From CAZPEV01 sp964585635 (GTDB lineage Bacteria; Zixibacteria; MSB-5A5; GN15; JAAZOE01), in contig CAZPEV010000010.1 in assembly GCA_964585635.1 (NCBI GenBank), positions 1-35,063 on the forward strand: a stretch of 35,063 bases of DNA. Direction: 5' to 3'. Within the stretch, counting starts at the first letter, position 1, and each line of letters begins with the position of its first letter. Below the pieces are notes generated by a model, which saw only the letters and a program-made list of their open reading frames with translations, was not told the origin of the DNA and ran no database searches. This document shows positions 15,022 through 22,798 of the stretch, one piece after another. The translations under genes were made by a program, and so were the position numbers.

Positions 15022-16367
15022 TGAAACGAATTCTTCTCTGTCTTATCCTGTTTGGCTGCGTGTCGGCGCTATCGGCCGAAACTCTGACGTTGAGCCGCGA
15101 AAGTGTCGTGCAGATGGCCGTGGAACGGAACGAGGGGTATCAGGCCGCCCAACTGGAAAAGGACCGGATTCGCGGCCGGTACCTCGAGGCGCGGGCGGGG
15201 GCGCTTCCCCAGCTTACGTTTGACGCCGGGTATCTGCGGAATATCGACCTGCAGACGTCGATCTTTACGATGAGTGACAGCGCCGGTAATTCGCAGCCCA
15301 TGAAGATCAGTTTTGGGACGCCGCACAACTACTCGTTCGGCCTGAATCTTTATCAGCCGTTGTACGCCGCCGGCAAGGTCGGCGCGGCGATCAAGATCGC
15401 CAAGTATGGTTTCGCTTACACCGACGCCGCCATCGTCGCCGCGCGCCATGACGTCGCCACCCGCGCCGACAAGGCGTACCTGGACGCCGTTTCCGCCCGC
15501 GAGGCGACCATCGTTTTCCGCGAGGCGGAACAGTTGGCCGATTCGAACCTGGCCGTGGTGCAAAAGCTGTACGATCAGGGTCAGGTGTCAGAATACGATC
15601 TTCTCCGCGCCCAAGTACAGGCGGCCAACAGCCGGCCCGATCGGATCGCCGCCGACAACAACGCCCGGTTGGCGCTCGATTATCTGCGGAATGTCCTGGC
15701 CTTGCCGCCGGAGACCGAGTTGGTATTGGACAGCAGCATCGCCGACGTGACCGCACCGGAGATGACCCTGGAACCGCTTATCACCGAGGCTCTGGCCAAT
15801 CGCCCGGAATTGCATCAGAGCGAACAATTGGTGAACATCAATCGCAAGCTGATCGATATCGCCCAGGGGGGGTACAAGCCGAGCGTGGGTCTGGCCTCTC
15901 AGGTGCAATGGACCAGTTTTGCGGAGAAATTCAGGCAAACGACGACCGCCTCCGACGCCTGGTATCGTTCCTGGACGGTGGGGATTTCGTTATCTTGGCC
16001 GATCTTCACCGGTTTTGAAACCACCGGGAAAGTTCGTCAGGCCAAGGTGGATTATACCCAGAGCCAGTTGAGCCGCAGCCAGCAGGTGCGGCAGGTTCGG
16101 TTGGAAGTCCAGGATGCTCTGGGGAAGCTGAACGAAGCCCGTCAACGGGTGGATGCCCTCGGCCAGACGGTCAAGCAGGCCGAACGCGGCGTGGAAATCG
16201 CCCGGGTGCGCTACCACAGCGGGGTTGGGACGCAGTTGGAACTTCTGGATGCCCAGGTGGCGTTGACGGCCTCCAGGGTCAACCGCATTTCGGCCCGGCA
16301 TGACCTGGTCGTCGCGGTCGCTAATCTGCGGCGGTCGGTCGGTCGGGAATGGGCCTCACAATGGTAA
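15021..16367 (+). CDS. TolC-family outer-membrane efflux protein (RND operon)
   Basis: 448 residues, standard length. A signal peptide (MKRILLCLILFGCVSALSA) is followed by the two homologous halves of the TolC fold: long coiled-coil helices (YLDAVSAREATIVFREAEQLADSNLAVVQKLYDQGQVSEYDLLRAQVQ and its C-terminal twin GVEIARVRYHSGVGTQLELLDAQVAL) alternate with beta-barrel segments. The G-Q/G-x-x-S/T-x-(Y/L)-(D/E)-L-L signature appears in both. It forms the outer-membrane channel of a tripartite pump with the two genes that follow. ATG 15021 is preferred over TTG 15018; it overlaps the TetR stop. Confidence 0.92.
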   Translation: MKRILLCLILFGCVSALSAETLTLSRESVVQMAVERNEGYQAAQLEKDRIRGRYLEARAGALPQLTFDAGYLRNIDLQTSIFTMSDSAGNSQPMKISFGTPHNYSFGLNLYQPLYAAGKVGAAIKIAKYGFAYTDAAIVAARHDVATRADKAYLDAVSAREATIVFREAEQLADSNLAVVQKLYDQGQVSEYDLLRAQVQAANSRPDRIAADNNARLALDYLRNVLALPPETELVLDSSIADVTAPEMTLEPLITEALANRPELHQSEQLVNINRKLIDIAQGGYKPSVGLASQVQWTSFAEKFRQTTTASDAWYRSWTVGISLSWPIFTGFETTGKVRQAKVDYTQSQLSRSQQVRQVRLEVQDALGKLNEARQRVDALGQTVKQAERGVEIARVRYHSGVGTQLELLDAQVALTASRVNRISARHDLVVAVANLRRSVGREWASQW

Positions 16368-16378
16368 AGGATACAGCC

Positions 16379-17401
16379 ATGATATCACGAATACTCGTAG
16401 CAGGATTTCTAATTACGGCGCTGGCCGGGTGCGGCGGCCAAAAGGCTTCCACCGACGGCGCCCAGACGGCCCAGGTGGCGGTGCGGACGGCGTTGGCGCA
16501 GCAAAGCGATTTTCCGCAAACCGTAGCGGTCGGCGGAACGTTGCGCGGCGACCGCCAGACGATGATTCCGGCCAAGGTGCAAACCGCCGTCACCAAGATT
16601 CCGGTCCGACGGGGTCAGACGGTCCGCCAGGGAGATCCGCTGGTCATGCTGGATCCCGGTGGTGTCCAGTCGCAGTACACTCAGGCCGAGGCGGTGTTCC
16701 GCAACGCCGACAAGCAAGTCAAAAAGATGCGCACGCTGTACCAAGCGGGGGCCGTGTCCGAGGTGCAGCTGGATGGAGCAGAAACGGAATTTGAAGTGGC
16801 CCAGGCCAACTTCAACGCCGCCCGGCAGACGATTGAGATCAACGCCCCCTTCGACGGCGTCGTGACCGACGTCTACGTTCGGGTGGGAGATGAAGTTTCG
16901 CCGGGGAAGCCCCTGGTGGAAACGGCCGACATCAGCGCTCTGCGGTTGATTCTTGACGTTTCGGCCGACCAGGTGGCGCGGATCAGCAAAGGAGAACCGG
17001 TGCGGGTTGTCTCGCCGGTCGATTCCACTCAGGTGATGACCGGTGAAGTGATCGGCGTGGCGGACGCCGCCAGCGCGGTCACCCGCAGTTTCGAAGTGGA
17101 GTGCCGTTTCGCCCAGGTCAAGCCGGGCTTTTCTCCCGGAATGTATGTCATGGCCGACGTCGAAACCGATATCCTTGCGGCCGTGATCGTCGTTCCCAAC
17201 GACGCCCTCATTTATCGTTCGGGTGAAGCGCTGATCTACACCGTGGCCGGGGACACGGCGGCTTTGGTGCCGGTAAAGGTCCTTGCCACCGGCCATGACC
17301 AGACCGCGGTTTCAGGCGCTTTGCCGGCCGGGCAGCGGGTCGTGGTGATGGGCCAGAAGAACCTGACCCCAGGCGCTCGGGTGCGGGAGGCGAGCTTATG
17401 A
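16379..17401 (+). CDS. RND efflux periplasmic adaptor lipoprotein (MFP/HlyD family)
   Basis: 340 residues. The start at 16379 gives a lipoprotein signal (MISRILVAGFLITALAGC) with lipobox LAGC, preceded by TAAAGGA; longer versions spoil the signal. The lipoyl/barrel-sandwich halves (TKIPVRRGQTVRQGDPLVMLDP and APFDGVVTDVYVRVGDEVSPGKPLVETAD) flank a short alpha-hairpin, then beta-barrel and membrane-proximal domains. It bridges the inner-membrane RND pump and the TolC channel. The stop overlaps the permease start by 4 nt (ATGA). Confidence 0.93.
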   Translation: MISRILVAGFLITALAGCGGQKASTDGAQTAQVAVRTALAQQSDFPQTVAVGGTLRGDRQTMIPAKVQTAVTKIPVRRGQTVRQGDPLVMLDPGGVQSQYTQAEAVFRNADKQVKKMRTLYQAGAVSEVQLDGAETEFEVAQANFNAARQTIEINAPFDGVVTDVYVRVGDEVSPGKPLVETADISALRLILDVSADQVARISKGEPVRVVSPVDSTQVMTGEVIGVADAASAVTRSFEVECRFAQVKPGFSPGMYVMADVETDILAAVIVVPNDALIYRSGEALIYTVAGDTAALVPVKVLATGHDQTAVSGALPAGQRVVVMGQKNLTPGARVREASL

Positions 17402-20400
17402 TCTTAGCCGATATCTCAATCCGGCGGCCCGTTTTCGCCGTCATGATGGCCGGCGCCCTGCTGGTGTTGGGGATAACCTCGTTCTTCGCCCTATCGGTGG
17501 ACCTGTTCCCGAAAATCGACTTCCCCTATGTCGTGGTGACGGTGATCTATCCCGGCGCCGGGGCCGAGACGATGGAAATCGATGTTTCCAAAAAGATCGA
17601 AGACGCGGTCAACACCATCGCCGGCGTCAAACACATTCAATCGACGGCCCAGGAAGGGTACTCGCTGACGGTCATCGAGTTTACGTTGGAGACCAAACCG
17701 CTCGATGCTTCGGCCGAGGTGCGCGATCGCGTCAACACCATCCGCGGCGACCTGCCCGAGGGAATTGAGGAACCGGTCGTCCAGCGGTACGACCCGGAAT
17801 CGCGTCCGATCATGTCACTATCGATTTCCGGGCGGCAGTCGATGCGGGATTTGACCGATTATGTCGATGACGTCATTCGACCGCGGCTGGAGTCGATTTC
17901 CGGCGTGGGCGCGGCCACGATCGTCGGCGGCGCCAAGCGGGAGATTCAGGTCCGCCTGGACCCGGAAAAGCTCAAAGGTTTCGACCTGACCCCGGTCATG
18001 GTGGCGGCCAAATTGCAGGCGGCCAACGTGGAGATCCCCGGCGGCAAAGTCGTGGAAGGCGGCCGGGAATGGGTGGTGCGCACGATGGGCCGATTCACCT
18101 CGGTGCAACAGGTGCGCGACCTGGTCATCCTTTCGCCGCACGGGCGGATGGTGCGCCTGTCCGAGATCGCCGACATCCTCGACACCGAAGTTGAGCCGGC
18201 CTCGGCCTCGCGTCTCGATGGGACGCCGGCGGTCGGGTTGGATGTCCAGCGGCAATCGGGGGCCAATACGGTCAACGTGGCCGACGGCATCTACCAGGAA
18301 CTCGACCAAATCAACGCCGACCTTCCGGCCGGCATGAAAATCGTCATCGCCCGCGATGACTCCGAATTCATCCGGGGTTCCATCGAGGACGTGCTCATCA
18401 ATATTATTTACGGCGGCATCCTGGCGGTGCTGGTGATCCTCCTCTTCCTAGCCAACTGGCGCAGCACCATCATCAGCGCCGTGGCCATCCCGACCTCCAT
18501 CATCGCCACGTTTACGCTGATGCGGCTGTTGGGCTTCACCCTGAACATGATCACCCTGATGGGGATCTCGCTGGCGGTGGGGCTTCTGATCGACGATGCC
18601 ATCGTGGTCATCGAGAACATTTACCGGCACATGGAGATGGGCAAAAAGCCGATGCAGGCGGCCCACGACGCCACCGATGAAATCGGCCTGGCCGTCACCG
18701 CCACCACCTTCGCCATCATCGTCGTCTTCCTGCCGGTGGCTTTCATGTCCGGTATCATCGGCCGCTTCTTCTATTCCTTCGGCATGAGCGTGGCTTTCGC
18801 CGTGGCGGTCAGCTTGTTCGTCGCCTTCACCTTGACCCCCATGTTGTCATCGCGGTTCCTCAAGACCCAGGATGAGCAGGTGCGCTCGCTTCTGTATCGA
18901 CGGCTGACCTGGTGGGACCGGGGTTTCCGGCACGTCGAACAACGCTGGTATCGTTCCGCCCTGCGCTGGTGCCTGGGTCACCGGGCCGCCACAATCGGGC
19001 TGGCCACGATCGCCTTCATCGGCAGCCTGATGCTGATTCCGGTCATCGGGACGGAATTCATGCCGACCACCGACCAAAACCGTTTCTATGTCACTTTTGA
19101 GGGACGGTCGGGCGACGATCTGGCGACGACCGTCACCCAGATTGCTCCCGTCGAGAAGATGCTCAGGAAGCACCCGGAAGTGACCCGCGTGCTGACTACC
19201 ATCGGCGGCGGCAACGACCCGGTCTATTCCGGAAACATGGTCGTCCAGATGGTCGACCGGTCGCAACGGAAGTTGTCGGCCGAGGCCATGACAAAACTGG
19301 TCCGCCAGGAATTGCGTTCGATCCCCGGATATTTTTTCACCGTGGAGATGGAGGAAAGCGAAGGGGGCGGCCGGCCCATCGAACTGTCGATCCGCGGGCC
19401 GGAATTGCGCCAACTGGAGCTATTCACCGCCAATCTGTCCGATCGGATACGGCACATCCCCGGCGTCGCCGATCTGAAATCGTCCCAGGAAACCGGCAAG
19501 CCGGAACTGCGCCTGAATATCAACCGCGACCTGGCCTCGGACCTGGGCATCAACGTCCTCGACGTGGCCCAGACGATGCGGATCTTCATCGACGGTGACA
19601 AGGTGACGCGATACAAAGAAGGGGACAAGGAATATGACGTCCGCCTGCAAATCGCCGAATCGTTCCGGCACAATCCGGAGTACGTCGGGACGCTGCCCAT
19701 TCCGTCGAACAAGGAAATCACCGGTCGGGATCGGTTCGTGGTGCCGCTGAATCAGATTGCGACCCTGGAGCGCACCTCCGGGCCATCGCAGATCACCCGC
19801 TACGACCGCATCCGGGAAATCCGTCTGTCCGGCAGCGTGGTCGACCGCAAAGCCGGCGACGTCCGGGCCGACGTTCAGTTGCGGGTGGACTCGTTGTCGC
19901 TTCCGACCGGGTACTCCATCGTCGCCGTGGGCGAGGCGGAGATACAGCAGGAGTCTTTCCGGGCCATCTTTACCGCCCTCCTGTTGGCCATTATTTTCAT
20001 CTACCTGGTTTTGGCCAGCCAGTACAACAGCTTTTTGGACCCGTTGTCCATCATGGTTTCTCTGCCGCTGGCGATCATCGGGGCCATCATCAGCCTGATG
20101 ATGTTCGGCTCGGCCTTTTCCATCGTCTCTCTTATCGGGATTATCCTGCTNNNNNNNNNNGCTAATGGGACTGGTGTCGAAAAACGGTATTCTGCTGATC
20201 GACTTTACCAAACAGCGGCGGGAACATGGAATGGAGCGGAACGCCGCCCTGGAGGATGCCGGACCGGTGCGGTTCCGACCGATCGTCATGACCTCGCTGG
20301 CGACCATCTTCGGCGCCCTGCCGCTGGCCCTGGGCATCGGGACCGGCGGGGAATTCCGCGCCCCCATTTCGCGGGCGGTTATCGGCGGGATGATCTCATC

Positions 20401-20521
20401 GACCGTGTTGACCCTGCTGGTGATTCCGGTGGTGTATACTTATCTCGATGATCTGGCGCATGGAAATTTCCGCGCCATTTTCGGCCTGAAACCGAAACCA
20501 AAATCTTCCGGCAACGTATAA
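17398..20521 (+). CDS. RND multidrug efflux permease (HAE1/AcrB-type), split by an assembly gap
   Basis: About 1,040 residues, the usual length. The N-terminus (ILADISIRRPVFAVMMAGALLVLG) and large periplasmic loops are typical. TM4 carries the proton-relay pair in LLIDDAIVVIENIYRHME, and TM10 carries the partner lysine in LMGLVSKNGILLIDF. The exporter uses proton motive force to drive out drugs or similar amphiphiles. Ten N at 20151-20160 shift the frame on paper; the left flank ends ...CTGCT and the right begins GCTAATG, and merging them over the shared GCT restores I-I-L-L-M-G-L in frame, so the gene is almost certainly intact. It is last in the operon and followed by a terminator-like hairpin. 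Confidence 0.95.
20151..20160. other. Assembly gap (10 N) inside the RND gene
   Basis: The flanks overlap by GCT and rejoin in frame, so the gap is probably of negative length (3-nt overlap). Confidence 0.95.
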
Positions 20522-20563
20522 CGCATTGACAACGGAAGTGTAGTGCATTTGGAAAACACGACG

Positions 20564-20616
20564 CGCGGCAGACTCGGATATCGGGCCTGCCGCGGTTGCT
20601 TTGGGGCGTTTTTTTT
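20564..20616 (+). terminator. Terminator-like hairpin after the efflux operon
   Basis: CGCGGCAG (20564-20571) pairs with CTGCCGCG (20587-20594). Eight T follow at 20609-20616, but 14 nt lie between stem and T-run, so the fit to an intrinsic terminator is imperfect. It separates the convergent efflux and anti-sigma genes. Confidence 0.45.
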
Positions 20617-20624
20617 GACGATGA

Positions 20625-21164
20625 TCAGATCAGGTAGGAAACCGGTCGGCGGTGGTCGCGCCAGCGGTGGATTATCCGGTCAAGGCCAAGCACGGCGATG
20701 ACCGCGGCGGCTCCCGTCAGAAATGCCGGCCGACTGATTCCCAAGGCGGCAAAAAACTTACCGATGGCGGAAACGACGGCATTGTCGCCGAGGCGGGACG
20801 GATCGGCCCACCCCGCCAACGCCTTTAGCAAGGTCGGCAGATCGACAAAGTAGCACGCTACCGCCGTAATCACCACCAACGCCATGGCTGGAATCGCCCA
20901 ATCGCCAATGACCGCCAGATGCGGCCGGCGCTTCGCTGTCAAATCCTGTTCCACCGGGAGTTCGGCCAGCACCCGCTCGGCAAAGCCGTCGGAGAGGGCC
21001 GGTGTCGGGTCGTAGGCGAGGGCGGCGTACAAGGCCCGGTACTGCTGGAGCGCCAGGCGGCAGGCGGGGCAGTCCGAAAGGTGTTTGTTTATCCCCGCGG
21101 CCTCAGGAATGGAACCATCCAGAAAAGCCTGCAGGTCGTCATCGGTCAGGTGGCCGTTATTCAC
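20625..21164 (-). CDS. Membrane anti-sigma factor with zinc-finger (ZAS) domain
   Basis: 179 residues. The N-terminal part contains the anti-sigma zinc-binding pattern H-x3-C-x2-C in HLSDCPACRLAL (residues ~28-39) after LTDDDLQAFLDG, typical of the putative zinc-finger of group IV anti-sigma factors. Two membrane helices follow (around 90-110 and 145-160). It should hold the ECF sigma at the membrane until a signal releases it. Its start overlaps the sigma gene's stop by 4 nt, so translation is coupled. Confidence 0.88.
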   Translation of the reverse strand: MNNGHLTDDDLQAFLDGSIPEAAGINKHLSDCPACRLALQQYRALYAALAYDPTPALSDGFAERVLAELPVEQDLTAKRRPHLAVIGDWAIPAMALVVITAVACYFVDLPTLLKALAGWADPSRLGDNAVVSAIGKFFAALGISRPAFLTGAAAVIAVLGLDRIIHRWRDHRRPVSYLI

Positions 21165-21727
21165 AATTCCTCCCGGACATACTTGGCCGTCAGCCGCTTC
21201 TTCATCAGCCGACGGGCACGGAACAGGTAGCTCTTGACCGTCCCTTCCGGCAATTTCATGATTTTTCCAATCTCGCCATAACTCATCTCGTCCAGATGAA
21301 ACAGGGTGACCATCGTTCGATACGCCTCCGGCAGCCGCGCAATCTCCTGCTGCAGGATATCGGCCGTTTCCCGATTTGTCAAGAGACGATCCGGCCCCTG
21401 GGCCGGGTCGGCCCAGCCCTCAAATTCGCTACCCTCATCCAGAATATCATCCAGAAGCGGCACCTGCTTCTTGTCCAAAAAATTCAGGCAGGTGTTGCGG
21501 GAAATCGTCCCGATCCAAGTCGACAAGGACGAGTCGAAGCGAAAACGGGGCAGGCTCCGGTACACTTTGATAAATACCTCCTGACAAATATCCTCGCGAT
21601 CCGCCTCGACCGGCACCATCCGGAAGACGATATGATTGACCAACTTCTGATATTCCATAATCAATGTACCAAAGGCAGACCGGTCGCCGGCCAGGATTTT
21701 CTCGACAAGGATCTTCTGGTCTGTCAT
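21161..21727 (-). CDS. ECF (group IV) RNA polymerase sigma factor
   Basis: 188 residues from ATG 21727. Sigma-70 region 2 (AFGTLIMEYQKLVNHIVFRMV...DICQEVFIKVYRSLPRFRFDSSLSTWIGTISRNTCLNFL) and region 4 (LPEAYRTMVTLFHLDEMSYGEIGKIMKLPEGTVKSYLFRARRLMKK) are both complete, with the region 1.1/3 domains absent as in ECF factors. A longer version from TTG 21796 is open but adds 23 unlike residues, so the ATG is preferred although its ribosome site is weak. It probably directs transcription of envelope-stress genes, perhaps including the divergent gene at 21869. Confidence 0.9.
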   Translation of the reverse strand: MTDQKILVEKILAGDRSAFGTLIMEYQKLVNHIVFRMVPVEADREDICQEVFIKVYRSLPRFRFDSSLSTWIGTISRNTCLNFLDKKQVPLLDDILDEGSEFEGWADPAQGPDRLLTNRETADILQQEIARLPEAYRTMVTLFHLDEMSYGEIGKIMKLPEGTVKSYLFRARRLMKKRLTAKYVREEL

Positions 21728-21798
21728 ACCTGTCTCTACCGTATACGACCGCCGCGGGACGAAAAAGTTGCCGTTTTTCTTGCTTCCGGAATGCAACC

Positions 21799-21815
21799 CC
21801 GATCCGCCTGATCGG
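21799..21815. promoter_or_regulatory. Small palindrome between divergent genes
   Basis: CCGATC-CGCCT-GATCGG lies between the sigma gene and the small membrane-protein gene. It could be an operator; no firm promoter boxes were found. Confidence 0.25.
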
Positions 21816-21868
21816 TCAAATATATCAGAAATGAGAAATATGGATAAGAAAAATCAAAGGAGGCAACC

Positions 21869-22225
21869 ATGAGTAATTTCTGGGATATGCTCCCGGTGAT
21901 CATCATCTTCCCGACCATGGCGATTATCGTCAAATGGTCGCTTGAGTACAAGTTGCGATCCCGACTGATCGAAAAGGGGTTGATCGACGAAAAGACCAAG
22001 TTTCTGAATCTCATTACGCTGGGGCAATTCGCCAATTCCTCGATGAAATGGGGCCTGGTGCTGACCCTGGTCGGCGCGGCCATCCTGATCGTGCAGGCGC
22101 TGCCGTACCGGGTCGAGCCGGAAGTTATTCTGGGGATCATCCTGGTCGTGGCCGGGATCGCGCTGCTGGGGTATTATGGCCTTGCCGATCGGGCCATGAA
22201 GCGTCGGGATCAGCCGCCGGTGTAG
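21869..22225 (+). CDS. Small membrane protein, DUF6249-like
   Basis: 118 residues with three hydrophobic segments (near 8-24, 62-80 and 88-104) and a charged cytoplasmic linker (YKLRSRLIEKGLIDEKTKFLN). The pattern resembles DUF6249 proteins, small membrane proteins of unknown role that often sit beside ECF sigma genes. An AAAGGAGG ribosome site 6 nt before the ATG supports it. Divergent from the sigma gene, it may be one of its targets. Confidence 0.72.
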   Translation: MSNFWDMLPVIIIFPTMAIIVKWSLEYKLRSRLIEKGLIDEKTKFLNLITLGQFANSSMKWGLVLTLVGAAILIVQALPYRVEPEVILGIILVVAGIALLGYYGLADRAMKRRDQPPV

Positions 22226-22798
22226 TCGCCCAATAAAGCTATTCTCCACCTGNNNNNNNNNNTTTCCTCCCCGCGCCCCGCCCCCCTTCCGGCCCCGCGG
22301 GTGGGGGGGCGGGCGGGGGGGCGGCCGGCTGGTATTGTGGTTTCATCAGGCACATCAATCAGGGGCCGCCGCAACGCCGGTTGCGCCACGGCCCGAATTT
22401 GTTTGGATCAATCGGATTACGACCTATATTGGTAGTGTCGGGTGCAGGATACCATGGCTCGGAAGGGATTACTTGCACGACCGCGCCCCCATTTTCGTCT
22501 TGGGACTGAGTCGTCGATAACTCCCGGCGGCGTAGGGCGGGTTTGCCGCCGGCGCTGCTTCGACCTCTGGCGAGCGAGCATGGACCCAAGGCGCGTTGAC
22601 ATACAGGGCGGTGGCGTCCGAGGTGAAGAGTCCCGTCTTATGCGACCGGGAAGAACTCTTCCGTTTGGGAAACGAGAGGATGGCGGACCCGCCGCCCTGA
22701 TCGAAAAATCACCCGCCGGGCCGATAATCATTAATGAAAGCGCCGGCCATGTTTCCGCCCCGGGGTCCGGCGATCGTAATCGGGAGTATGAGGGGATT
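22226..22798. other. Gap and GC-rich non-coding stretch
   Basis: Contains ten N (22251-22260), then about 70 nt of very GC-rich low-complexity sequence with runs of C followed by runs of G. The rest, up to the dockerin protein start, shows no gene: the frame open from 22442 lacks a ribosome site and its reading is not like a protein. Confidence 0.5.
22251..22260. other. Assembly gap (10 N)
   Basis: A gap next to low-complexity GC-rich sequence; its true length is unknown. Confidence 0.9.

Noticed and set aside
17398..20451. RND permease ending at 20451
   Set aside because: That end arises from reading through the ten N in the wrong frame; the true frame continues to 20521.
22442..22798. An N-terminal extension of the dockerin protein
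   Set aside because: No ribosome site, and a good signal peptide and ribosome site occur at 22799.
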